From assembly GCA_020161435.1 (NCBI GenBank), contig JAIUNV010000002.1:806001-870000 (forward strand): DNA of 64,000 nucleotides, read 5' to 3'. Made by a program: the position numbers and the translations under genes. Shown here piece by piece: positions 7,908 through 15,761 of this stretch (positions are counted from its first letter, which is position 1; every line of letters starts with the position of its first letter). Under the pieces are notes generated by a model. That model did no database searches. It saw only the letters and a list, made by a program, of their open reading frames with translations, and had not been told where the DNA came from. The DNA comes from Bacteroidota bacterium. Lineage in GTDB: Bacteria; Bacteroidota; Bacteroidia; Chitinophagales; Chitinophagaceae.

Positions 7908-10328
7908 TTAGTTCCTGCGCTGCGTTTTATTGGTAGAACCTAACTTTCTGCGGCCGGTTTCTATACCCAGCCAGGTGATGATGATAATGGATATACTGCT
8001 GGATGGCATTAAAATGGCTGCCACCAACGGGCTCATCATTCCCTGAAAAGCAATGGATAAACCCACAACATTGTACAGCAGTGATATGATGAAAGAACCA
8101 ATCACCACTTTACGGCCACGGTGTGCCATGGCTACAAAGGCATGCAATTTTTCCAGCTTACCGGCATCCAAAATGGCATCGCAACCGGGTGAAAAATTAT
8201 TGACATCATCCGTAACAGCAATGCCCACATTGGCCACTTTCAACGCACCCGCATCATTGAGGCCATCGCCCACCATCAGTACATACTCACCGTTGAGCTT
8301 CAGTGCCTCTATATATGCCAGCTTGTCGGCAGGTGCCTGATTGAATTTTACATCGGCTGGCTTGCCCAGCAATTGCAGAATGTTGTTCTTTTCAGCATCA
8401 TTGTCGCCACTCAGTACTGCTGTTTTTTTATTGTGCAGCAGTTTTTTCAGCATTTTATCCAATCCATTCCGGTAGTGGTTTTTCAGCAAGAACAGGCCCT
8501 GACGACCATCATCCAACTTCCAGGCTACAACAGAAGTATTGCGGTCGAAATGATCTTGCCCCCATACAAACATGGGGCTACCCAGTTTGATGTATTGGTC
8601 ATTTACCCACGCCTCTACCCCACGGCCTGCATGCTCTTTCACATGTTGCAATGGCTGAGGTTTTACCTGCAGGTATTGTAGCACCGCTTTACTAAGCGGG
8701 TGTTGTGTTTGCGCCGCTACCGAAGCCAGCAATTGGCGAAGTTGTTCGTCAAGCGTATCTCCTTTATAGTTAATGTCAAACTGACGGCCATCGGTCAACG
8801 TACCAGTTTTGTCGAATACTACCGTAGTAATTTTTACCAACCGCTCTACCACGGCAGCATTGCGTACATACATGCCTGCACGGTCGAATGCCCGTATTAC
8901 ATGCCCGTTGGTAAATGAATTGCTGAGCAGCAAAGTGCAGGGGCATGCTACAATTAAAGCAGTTGTGATGGCTGGCCACATTTTCGTAGGGTCATTTATC
9001 CACCAGTAAATGCCTGCAATGGCAGTAAGCGTAAACAGCACCACAGTAAAGTAGCGACTCACCGGATGCACCCACGAATCCTGATTGCTGTCTTCGCTCC
9101 GCATACTTTCTTTATTCCACAAATTGGTGAGGTAGCTCTGGCTCACATCTTTCACCAACAGCAGCTCTATTTTACCAGCCATTTGGCGGCCTCCGGCATA
9201 TATAATTTCGCTGATCTTTTTTTCAACGGGTACACTTTCACCGGTAACAAAACTGTAATCAATAGCTGCTTCGCCCCTTACTAAAATACCATCTGCCGGA
9301 ATGATTTCGTGGCTATGGATAATAATGCTGTCGCCATTGCGTAATTCGGGCAGTGGCACCGGCACTTCTTTGCCATCCATTAGCTTATTTACGGCTATAG
9401 GAAAATAAGAGGTATAATCTCTATCGAAACTCAGTGATTGCTGGGTGCGGTCTTGCAGTATCCGACCAATGAGCATAAAGAACACAATGCCACTCATGCT
9501 ATCGAGATAGCCGGCACCGGTACCCGAAAAAATTTCGTAGACGCTTCGTGAAAAAGTAATGAGTATGGCCAGCGCAATGGGCGCATCAATATTGAGGAAA
9601 CGATTTTTTAAACCTGCCCAACCGCTAATGAAAAATTCGGACGCACTATAGAATAAAACGGGCAAACTCAATAACAGGTTGAGGTAGCGAAAAACCGGCG
9701 TTAAATCATATGCTTCTTTTACGCCATCGAGCCCAACATATTCCGGAAAGCTCATCATCATAATGTTGCCAAAGCAAAAGCCGGCCACTCCCAGTTTATA
9801 AATACGTTCCCGGTTGAAAAGGTTGCGGGGCTTTTTTCCTAAATCGTTAAGGCTGATGTGTGGTTCATAGCCAATGCTGGTAAGGATTTCCGCTACTTTG
9901 CGCAATGAAATTTTCTTTTCGTTGAACAGTACCGACACTTCTTTTTTCGGAAAATCGACTCGGCTGTGCGAAATGCCTGCATCCATTTTATACAAATGCT
10001 CCAGCAGCCACAGGCAACTGGCGCAGTGCATTTGTGGCAGGTAAAAAATCACTTGCGTTTGTTCGCCATCTGAAAACTGTACCAGCTTTTGACGGATGTC
10101 TTCATTTTCCAGAAAGGCAAACTTGTCTTTGCGCACCTGCACCCGCTGGTTAATGCCGGGTTTTTCGGAGCGGTCGTAATAGTCGCAGAGGCCGTGTTGG
10201 TTGAGCACCTGATACACAGTTTTACAACCGGCGCAGCAAAAATTTTTATCGTCGTATTGAATAGGCTGTGCGGGCAAATCTTCGCCGCAATGAAAACAGG
10301 AAACTTCCGTTTGGGTTGCTGTATCCAT
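7908..10328 (-). CDS. ccoI: Copper-translocating P-type ATPase for cbb3 oxidase (CcoI/FixI type)
   Basis: 806 residues. The N-terminus has a cysteine-rich metal-binding region (CFHCGEDL, then CCAGC), a heavy-metal-associated domain with MHCASC near residue 98, then eight membrane helices with the transport motif CPC at about residue 460, the phosphorylation site DKTGTLT near 505, the QHP motif and the GDGLNDAGAL hinge. This is the FixI/CcoI branch, which exports copper to the periplasm for CuB insertion. The internal ATG giving MDTATQTEV is chosen because the Cys cluster begins just after it. It lies upstream of ccoS, separated by 189 bases that hold the FNR-like promoter, so it may be transcribed separately from ccoNOQP. 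Confidence 0.95.
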   Translation of the reverse strand: MDTATQTEVSCFHCGEDLPAQPIQYDDKNFCCAGCKTVYQVLNQHGLCDYYDRSEKPGINQRVQVRKDKFAFLENEDIRQKLVQFSDGEQTQVIFYLPQMHCASCLWLLEHLYKMDAGISHSRVDFPKKEVSVLFNEKKISLRKVAEILTSIGYEPHISLNDLGKKPRNLFNRERIYKLGVAGFCFGNIMMMSFPEYVGLDGVKEAYDLTPVFRYLNLLLSLPVLFYSASEFFISGWAGLKNRFLNIDAPIALAILITFSRSVYEIFSGTGAGYLDSMSGIVFFMLIGRILQDRTQQSLSFDRDYTSYFPIAVNKLMDGKEVPVPLPELRNGDSIIIHSHEIIPADGILVRGEAAIDYSFVTGESVPVEKKISEIIYAGGRQMAGKIELLLVKDVSQSYLTNLWNKESMRSEDSNQDSWVHPVSRYFTVVLFTLTAIAGIYWWINDPTKMWPAITTALIVACPCTLLLSNSFTNGHVIRAFDRAGMYVRNAAVVERLVKITTVVFDKTGTLTDGRQFDINYKGDTLDEQLRQLLASVAAQTQHPLSKAVLQYLQVKPQPLQHVKEHAGRGVEAWVNDQYIKLGSPMFVWGQDHFDRNTSVVAWKLDDGRQGLFLLKNHYRNGLDKMLKKLLHNKKTAVLSGDNDAEKNNILQLLGKPADVKFNQAPADKLAYIEALKLNGEYVLMVGDGLNDAGALKVANVGIAVTDDVNNFSPGCDAILDAGKLEKLHAFVAMAHRGRKVVIGSFIISLLYNVVGLSIAFQGMMSPLVAAILMPSSSISIIIITWLGIETGRRKLGSTNKTQRRN

Positions 10329-10368
10329 AAGTATTGCTGCTGCGTTGGGCTTTTTGTTGTTGTAAAAG

Positions 10369-10398
10369 AAACAGCCGGTTATAAGGTGCCGGCTGTTT
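10369..10398 (-). terminator. Hairpin terminator after the hemerythrin-like gene
   Basis: Perfect 10-bp stem (AAACAGCCGG paired with CCGGCTGTTT) around a 10-base loop, followed on the minus strand by a T-rich run (TTTCTTTT). It lies between the hemerythrin-like gene and ccoI, separating their transcripts. Confidence 0.75.
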
Positions 10399-10450
10399 AC
10401 TGAAGGAACCACTCAACTCTACAGAATGGCTATCAATCGTTAATAGGTAT

Positions 10451-10960
10451 TTAACCGGCCTGCTCCGATGCTTTTTGAATACGGGGCAGCAAAACATTTT
10501 CTTTCAGGTAAATGGCTTGTGTAATAAGCTGATCAAGGCTAAACAACTCTTCAAAAAACAGGCGGGTGTCTGTATCCCATTCTGGTTTGAGTATAAAGTT
10601 GTTGGCAATGAGGCGAAGCTTTTCTAAGAGGCTGAGAATTTTTTTATTCTTATCCCGAATCATTTGTGCGGGTATCGTTGCTTCTCTGATTCTACCCTTG
10701 GCATCGGCCTGTGCTATCAGGGGAAAAAGAATCATGCTGTCATTTCTGATGACTTGTTCCATTTCTTCTTTCAATCGGCCAAACAGCATATGACCAACGC
10801 TGAGCTTATCGGGCTCTACATCGGAGTGCTGCATCAGATTCGAATATTCCGCCAAGGTTATCAACGATTGACGGATGGGGGCATAATGCTTTTGTTCTAT
10901 GTAATGACACAGTTGCGGTGGCGTTAATTCATTCACTTCTACCAGGTGGGATGCCATCAT
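10451..10960 (-). CDS. RIC/YtfE-like hemerythrin-fold protein lacking most iron ligands
   Basis: 169 residues, all helical. Segments line up with the di-iron domain of the iron-sulfur cluster repair protein YtfE/ScdA: QKHYAPIR, MEQVIRNDSMILFP, and the C-terminal IYLKENVLLPR. Compared with the YtfE ligands as I remember them (His84, His129, Glu133, His160, His204, Glu208) only the first His is kept and the fifth residue is Asp-like; the others are Val, Lys, Ala and Lys. The N-terminal CC-containing ScdA domain is absent. It may be a regulatory or structural paralogue rather than a di-iron enzyme. The ATG at 10960 is preferred because an FNR-like promoter lies just upstream; an in-frame ATG at 11032 is the alternative. 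Confidence 0.7.
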   Translation of the reverse strand: MMASHLVEVNELTPPQLCHYIEQKHYAPIRQSLITLAEYSNLMQHSDVEPDKLSVGHMLFGRLKEEMEQVIRNDSMILFPLIAQADAKGRIREATIPAQMIRDKNKKILSLLEKLRLIANNFILKPEWDTDTRLFFEELFSLDQLITQAIYLKENVLLPRIQKASEQAG

Positions 10961-10981
10961 AACAAATAGTTTAGCTTGATA

Positions 10982-11047
10982 CGAAACTATGTTGGCAAAA
11001 GCAAGTGCTGCATGACTGCACTCAATTTTCATTATGATTTTTATCAG
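10982..11047 (-). promoter_or_regulatory. FNR-type promoter of the hemerythrin-like gene
   Basis: On the minus strand CTGATAAAAATCAT (11047-11034) has the TGA-N6-TCA core and shares the AAAAATCATA tract with the box before ccoS. TAGTTTCG (10989-10982) follows, one mismatch from TAnnTTTG. Centre-to-centre distance is 55 bp, identical to the ccoS promoter. The predicted transcript would start just upstream of the ATG at 10960, which is why that start is preferred for the gene. Confidence 0.6.
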
Positions 11048-11072
11048 TTCTGCCTCGGGGTGCTTCAACAAA

Positions 11073-11098
11073 AAAAGAGAAGCAAAAGCTTCTCTTTT
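11073..11098 (-). terminator. Rho-independent terminator after the fnr-type gene
   Basis: An 11-bp perfect stem (AAAAGAGAAGC with GCTTCTCTTTT) around a 4-base loop, ending on the minus strand in seven T. It lies 33 bases beyond the stop of the regulator gene. Confidence 0.85.
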
Positions 11099-11130
11099 CT
11101 ATGGCTGGCAAGGCGTTGTATTGTCAGTAG

Positions 11131-11838
11131 TCAATCATTTAAGTTGGCTACCCTAGATAGTTCACGAACATCTTTAATCGATATTTTTTTACCTGAAAGT
11201 TCAATCACTCCTTCCTTATTGAGTTCGCTCAGCAAGCGAATGGCGGTTTCTGTGGCTGTACCAACCAGGTTGGCAATTTCTTCACGGGTAAGTTGTACTG
11301 CTATTTGTGTGCTATCAGGCTCGTAACCATAGGTTTCTTTCAAAAAGAGTAGTGTTTCGGCCAGTCTTTCCCGTACAGGCTTTTGCGCCAGGTGGGTCAG
11401 CTTTACCTCTGCTTCTCTAAGTTGGTTGCTCAGCAGTTTCATCATTTCAAAACTCAGCGATGAGTCGCTGCGCAAAGTTTTCATGAAAATTTCGCGGGGA
11501 ATAAAGCACACTTGCGAATCTTCGAGTACAGTGGCTGTGGCATTGTACCGCTCATTTACCAGCATGCTGCGGTAGCCGAGTACATCGCCGTCACGGGCAA
11601 GGCGTACAATTTGCTCTTTGCCTTCATCGCCAATAATCGAGAGTTTTATTTTGCCTTTATTCACACAATAAACACCAAATGGATGACCACCTTCATGAAA
11701 AATAACCTGACCCTTTTTGTAAACTGAGCACGTTTTAGAATCACTTAAATTTTCTAATGGTTCACCGTGAGTATTGCAAAAAACAGAGCTTTGTCTTTTA
11801 TCGCAACGGCTACAATCTACGTGCTCGAAAGTCTTCAT
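11131..11838 (-). CDS. fnr: FNR-type Crp/Fnr family transcriptional regulator with predicted iron-sulfur cysteines
   Basis: 235 residues: N-terminal cysteines C9, C12 and C21 (CxxC-x8-C), a cyclic-nucleotide-type beta-roll (about 30-150), a dimer helix, and a C-terminal winged HTH (about 175-225). SQVCFIPREIF aligns with the segment around Cys122 of E. coli FNR, so four cysteines are available for an oxygen-labile 4Fe-4S cluster. The recognition helix reads TETAIRLLSEL: the Glu and Arg that read the TGA half-site are kept, whereas the Ser of E. coli FNR is Ile. It is transcribed toward the hemerythrin-like and cco genes and likely activates both through the TGA-N6-TCA boxes. Its own promoter is not clear. 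Confidence 0.88.
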   Translation of the reverse strand: MKTFEHVDCSRCDKRQSSVFCNTHGEPLENLSDSKTCSVYKKGQVIFHEGGHPFGVYCVNKGKIKLSIIGDEGKEQIVRLARDGDVLGYRSMLVNERYNATATVLEDSQVCFIPREIFMKTLRSDSSLSFEMMKLLSNQLREAEVKLTHLAQKPVRERLAETLLFLKETYGYEPDSTQIAVQLTREEIANLVGTATETAIRLLSELNKEGVIELSGKKISIKDVRELSRVANLND

Positions 11839-11994
11839 GGGTTGATGTTTGGTGAATGCTGCTCTTCTGCTTTCAATCAGGCTGGCGCAAAGGAACAGGC
11901 AAATCGAATGTTAACCCGCGAAAGTTCATCCTTTCAGTGTAAAAAACAATCAACTGTTTGGTAAAAAACGACGTTAGTTAAACAAAACCTGCCT

Positions 11995-12025
11995 TTTGTG
12001 TCTTCGGCCTGTTGCTGTAGGTTTG
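11995..12025 (+). promoter_or_regulatory. Promoter of the enoyl-CoA hydratase gene
   Basis: TTTG (11995-11998), 19 bases, then TAGGTTTG (12018-12025), an exact -33/-7 pair of the Bacteroidota housekeeping type. The -7 element ends 12 bases before the ATG, so the leader is only a few bases long. Confidence 0.7.
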
Positions 12026-12037
12026 AAAAAAAAATTT

Positions 12038-12817
12038 ATGTACCAACAATTGCTTACGGAGATAGCCGAAAATATCCTTACCATCACCATCAACCGGCCC
12101 GAAAAACTGAATGCCCTCAACAAGGAAGTAATTACCGAATTGGGGCTGGCGTTGGCAGAAGTGTACACCAATCCAGAAGTAAAAGCAGCCATCATAACCG
12201 GTGCGGGTGCCAAGGCATTTGTAGCCGGTGCCGACATCAGCGAATTTGTAGCGTTGGATGCCAGTGCCGGCGCAGCACTTGCACAGCGGGGGCAGGACCT
12301 TGTATTTTCAACGATTGAAAATTCGCCTAAACCTATTGTAGCTGCTGTAAATGGTTTTGCACTGGGCGGCGGTTGCGAACTGGCCATGGCCTGTCATTTT
12401 CGACTGGCATCAGATAATGCCAAATTTGGCCAGCCCGAAGTAAACCTAGGTTTAATACCCGGCTACGGTGGTACACAGCGTTTGGTGCAACTCATTGGTA
12501 AAGGCAAAGCCATGGAACTACTCATGACCGGCAACATGATTAATGCTGCAGAAGCGCAACAATTGGGCTTGGTGAATCATGTAACAACTCCTGAAGATTT
12601 GCTTTCTCAAACAAAGGCTTTGTTACAAACCATCATTGCAAAGGCCCCGCTGGCTATTTCCCGCATTATTGATTTGGTCAACACCGCATCGTTTGCGCCA
12701 GAAGAAGGCCTGGCAAAAGAAGTCACCCTCTTTGGCGAACTCTTTGATACCGCTGATGCCAAGGAAGGTGCCACGGCATTTTTAGAAAAACGCAAAGCGC
12801 AGTTTAGCGGTCATTAG
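12038..12817 (+). CDS. Enoyl-CoA hydratase (crotonase family)
   Basis: 259 residues, full crotonase fold. AGADISEF (oxyanion-hole region), GGGCELAMAC and FGQPEVNLGLIPGYGGTQRL carry both catalytic glutamates of classical enoyl-CoA hydratase, so hydration of trans-2-enoyl-CoA is likely, in fatty-acid beta-oxidation or butyryl/crotonyl-CoA metabolism. The ATG giving MYQQLLTE is used rather than an upstream GTG because an exact promoter overlaps the longer frame. Its stop codon overlaps that of the convergent tatD-like gene by 4 bases. No other beta-oxidation gene is adjacent, so the exact substrate is open. Confidence 0.93.
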   Translation: MYQQLLTEIAENILTITINRPEKLNALNKEVITELGLALAEVYTNPEVKAAIITGAGAKAFVAGADISEFVALDASAGAALAQRGQDLVFSTIENSPKPIVAAVNGFALGGGCELAMACHFRLASDNAKFGQPEVNLGLIPGYGGTQRLVQLIGKGKAMELLMTGNMINAAEAQQLGLVNHVTTPEDLLSQTKALLQTIIAKAPLAISRIIDLVNTASFAPEEGLAKEVTLFGELFDTADAKEGATAFLEKRKAQFSGH

Positions 12818-13578
12818 TATTTAAACAATTGCTGTGCATTGGTGGTGGTAGCTGTGGCAATAGCCTCGGCTTCCACACCGTACACCTGTGCCAATGTGCT
12901 CACCACATATTGCAGGTAGCTGCTTTCATTACGCTTGCCCCTAAAAGGCACCGGCGTTAAATACGGAGCATCTGTTTCAAGCACAATATGCTCCAGTGGC
13001 AGCTTGGCCAGCACCTCTGGCAAGCCGGCATTTTTATACGTAACCACTCCCCCAATGCCCAGCAAAAATCCGAGGTCAATGATTTGTACGGCACTCTCGT
13101 AGCTGCCGCTAAAACAATGAAAAATGCCCCTGAGTCCACGGCTTTTATACTGCTTTACCAAATCAATAGTTTCCTGCATGGCATTGCGGGTATGAATAAC
13201 GATGGGCAGTTCATATTGCAAGGCCATTTCTATTTGCCGGTGAAAGGCATCAACCTGCTCATTGGCAAAGGTTTTATCCCAATAGTAATCGAGACCAATT
13301 TCGCCCAACGCTGGAAATGCCCGCTGCTCCAGTTGCCGGGCCACAATCGCCAGCTCATCCAGATAGTTTTCTTTTACCGAACAAGGGTGCAGGCCGGGCA
13401 TCATGATACACTCAGGAAAAGCCTGCTCCACTTCTTCCATTCGCTGTATTACTTCGCTATCAATACCGGGCATATAAAACCGGGAAACACCAATGGCTTT
13501 GGCACGGGCAATCATGTCGGCACGGTCATTATCGAAAGCAGGCTGGTACAAATGAGTATGTGTATCAATAAGCATCAT
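12814..13578 (-). CDS. TatD family metal-dependent hydrolase (putative DNase)
   Basis: 254 residues with TatD landmarks: the DTHTHL metal-binding start, GEIGLDYYW (metal-ligand Glu), PIVIHTRNA, FHCFSGS, and LETDAPYLTPVP near the C-terminus, all expected metal residues present. TatD proteins are cytosolic Mg-dependent nucleases or related deoxyribonucleases involved in DNA quality control. The start is one of two adjacent ATGs; four bases upstream is a TATTTTCG -7-like element, giving an almost leaderless message. Ends in a 4-base tail overlap with the crotonase gene. Confidence 0.93.
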   Translation of the reverse strand: MMLIDTHTHLYQPAFDNDRADMIARAKAIGVSRFYMPGIDSEVIQRMEEVEQAFPECIMMPGLHPCSVKENYLDELAIVARQLEQRAFPALGEIGLDYYWDKTFANEQVDAFHRQIEMALQYELPIVIHTRNAMQETIDLVKQYKSRGLRGIFHCFSGSYESAVQIIDLGFLLGIGGVVTYKNAGLPEVLAKLPLEHIVLETDAPYLTPVPFRGKRNESSYLQYVVSTLAQVYGVEAEAIATATTTNAQQLFKY

Positions 13579-13582
13579 GCGG

Positions 13583-13590
13583 CGAAAATA
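13583..13590 (-). promoter_or_regulatory. -7-like element four bases before the tatD start
   Basis: On the minus strand TATTTTCG (TAnnTTTG with one change) lies exactly 4 bases before the first ATG of the TatD gene. The same element at the same distance precedes recN. A -33 element is not obvious. Confidence 0.4.
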
Positions 13591-13713
13591 AGGCAAACCA
13601 TTACGGCAGCATTTGGATAGCCCAAGCGTCAAAAAATGTTTTTTATCTTTTTTTTGGCAAAATTTAAACCCTAAAGAAAGCCCTCAGTCCCATTAGCACA
13701 AAAACCAATTTAA

Positions 13714-14640
13714 ATGATACGCAAGCCACTGCAACTTGCCCTCGCTGCAACACTGCTTTTTGCCACAGCTACCCTTACCAGCTGTCAGAAACAAATAAAC
13801 AACGGCACCGAAACTGAAGATGCCAGCACACTCACTTTTGAAGCCACTGAAGACGATGCCGAAGCCGAAGTAACCTTTGGCGATGTAGGCGACCAGGCCA
13901 TGGGCGCTGATGCCGAAGCCGGCTTGGGACAAATTGAATTGTTTGGTGGCGCCAACACCGGCGGCAACAGCGACCTGCCACTATTGGAAGGCGATGTAAC
14001 CTACGACCCCAACAATCCCGCCAACCGCTGTTTTACCATTACCGTAGTTCCAAAAGACCCGGGTGTTTTTCCCAAAACCATTACTATTGATTATGGCACT
14101 GGCTGCAAAGGCCGCGACGGAAAATTGCGCAGCGGAAAAATCATTACTGTATACAGCAAACCATTGGTAGCACCGGGTGCACAAGCCGTTACCGAATTCA
14201 ACAATTACTATGTTGATTCAGTAAAAGTGGAGGGACGCCATGTGATTAGAAACAACAGCACATCTGCCGTATTAGTAATGAGCCGACTGGTACAAAATGG
14301 CAAACTCACCCGCCCCAACGGTAGCTATGTAAAATGGAATGCTGAGCATACCATTACACAAGTTGCAGGCTTGGGTACTCCACTCTTCCCTCGTGATGAC
14401 GAATGGAATATTACCGGTGGTGCCCGTGGAGAAACATTCCGCCGCAATATTACCACCACCTGGAGCCGCCAGATTATGGAGCCGCTGCATAAGGCTGCTA
14501 CCTGCCGCTGGAAAGACAAAGGCGTGGTAAAAGTGACCCGCAACGATCAGACTGCCGTGCTCAACTTTGGCAATGGTACCTGCGATAATAAAGCCACCAT
14601 TACAAAAGATGGTGTTGTAAAAGAAATCACACTGCGTTAA
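13714..14640 (+). CDS. Lipoprotein of unknown function
   Basis: 308 residues. A lipoprotein signal peptide ends in LTSC at residue 24, followed by an acidic Thr/Glu/Asp/Ala-rich linker to about residue 75. The rest is predicted beta-rich with four widely spaced Cys (NRCFTITVV, GTGCKGRDG, AATCRWKDK, GNGTCDNKA), possibly forming two disulfides. I do not recognise a named domain; similar outer-membrane lipoproteins of about 300 residues occur in Chitinophagaceae. It is a single-gene unit ending before a strong bidirectional terminator. Location on the cell envelope is sure, function is not. Confidence 0.88.
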   Translation: MIRKPLQLALAATLLFATATLTSCQKQINNGTETEDASTLTFEATEDDAEAEVTFGDVGDQAMGADAEAGLGQIELFGGANTGGNSDLPLLEGDVTYDPNNPANRCFTITVVPKDPGVFPKTITIDYGTGCKGRDGKLRSGKIITVYSKPLVAPGAQAVTEFNNYYVDSVKVEGRHVIRNNSTSAVLVMSRLVQNGKLTRPNGSYVKWNAEHTITQVAGLGTPLFPRDDEWNITGGARGETFRRNITTTWSRQIMEPLHKAATCRWKDKGVVKVTRNDQTAVLNFGNGTCDNKATITKDGVVKEITLR

Positions 14641-14660
14641 TCCAGCGTCCTGTCTTACCC

Positions 14661-14698
14661 ACAAAAAAACCGGCTCAGTGTTGAGCCGGTTTTTTTTA
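14661..14698. terminator. Bidirectional terminator between convergent genes
   Basis: A-rich run, 9-bp stem ACCGGCTCA / TGAGCCGGT with loop GTGT, then a T run; it can stop transcription from both the lipoprotein gene and the opposite C5-epimerase-like gene. Confidence 0.88.
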
Positions 14699-15739
14699 TT
14701 TACGGTGCTTTTTCATTTTTCTGCGGATAAATGCTTTTAGCAATGCATAAAAACTGAGCCAGCTTGCCAGTAGCAGGGCCAGCACAATAATCCACGCAGT
14801 TTTATTGCCTTCTGTATACATCCGTTGCAGGTAATGCTTTTTCATGGGGGCTGTCCAACGCTGTTGGTATTGCAGATAAATGCTGTCACCCGTAAGCTCA
14901 AACAAGGTTTGCATTTGACCCGTAATTACTTTTTTATACTTACGGTCTGCAGGTTTATGCAAATGGTCGTAGTACATGTTGCCGTTGCCAGCATCGTAGA
15001 ATGGTAAATAGTACCGCAGCGATTGAAGCCCCATTTCTGCTGCAATAGCGGCCATGGTATCTTGCTTTGCATTGCGGTATTGCAGCAATCCAATAATGGT
15101 GAAAATGTGCCCGTCGAGAATGCGGGGTGTAGCCACACCCGGAGCTGCAAGCTCTTCGTACCACCAGCCCTGTGGTTCTTGTATGGTAAAGCCACCGCTA
15201 TCAATAGTACGAAAGCAGCCGTTTACCAATTGCCGGCCAAGTGTGGCATAGCTGGTATCGGGTTGTAATTGCTGCGCTTTAAGTAATACCTGCAACACCA
15301 TGCCACTCGTCATGCCGCTGGTGTATGGCGCTGGTATAGCGGGGTACCATGCTTGCCGCCATGGGTATGTGTACAATGCTGTATCGCCTTGCACAGTAGC
15401 ATTGGCCATAAGCCACTGCACACAATGCATGAATGATTTTTTTAGGGCTGCATCTTTTGTAGCCTCATATTGATTAGCATACTCCAATGCATAGTTGGCC
15501 ACAATGGTAGCGTTGTATTGCTTGCCGGGTGTAATGCCGTTTTCCGTAGCATACACTACGTAGGGTATCCCTTTTTCATCAACAAACTCCGGCGCATAAT
15601 TAGGAATAGAATCGCCTTTGGCGGCAAACAATAATTTTCGAACAGGTTCTTCCAACGAATCGCCATACTTACCCGCCAGCCAATAAGTAGCCAGTAATGC
15701 CAATGGGAGCACCAATATGTAACGAATGATTCTTTTCAC
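14696..15739 (-). CDS. D-glucuronyl C5-epimerase-like membrane protein
   Basis: 347 residues with a hydrophobic N-terminal segment (5-23), a C-terminal hydrophobic segment (about 313-335) and a basic tail. The middle resembles the C-terminal catalytic domain of heparosan/alginate-type D-glucuronyl C5-epimerases: an alpha-toroid with YTSGMTSGMVLQVLL, a GGFTI segment, GWWYEELAAP and ILDGHIFTIIGLLQY. In known enzymes this domain inverts C5 of glucuronate within a polysaccharide. The start is GTG, as no ATG exists before the first membrane segment. It follows recN by 22 bases and may be co-transcribed. The substrate is unknown; no sulfotransferase or lyase is nearby. Confidence 0.72.
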   Translation of the reverse strand: MKRIIRYILVLPLALLATYWLAGKYGDSLEEPVRKLLFAAKGDSIPNYAPEFVDEKGIPYVVYATENGITPGKQYNATIVANYALEYANQYEATKDAALKKSFMHCVQWLMANATVQGDTALYTYPWRQAWYPAIPAPYTSGMTSGMVLQVLLKAQQLQPDTSYATLGRQLVNGCFRTIDSGGFTIQEPQGWWYEELAAPGVATPRILDGHIFTIIGLLQYRNAKQDTMAAIAAEMGLQSLRYYLPFYDAGNGNMYYDHLHKPADRKYKKVITGQMQTLFELTGDSIYLQYQQRWTAPMKKHYLQRMYTEGNKTAWIIVLALLLASWLSFYALLKAFIRRKMKKHRK

Positions 15740-15761
15740 GGACGGTTATTTACGCAGTTGC

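Noticed and set aside
11030..11071. Earlier start codons (TTG 11071, ATG 11032) for the hemerythrin-like gene
   Set aside because: The TTG abuts the fnr terminator and the ATG lies inside the FNR-like box region, upstream of the predicted transcription start.
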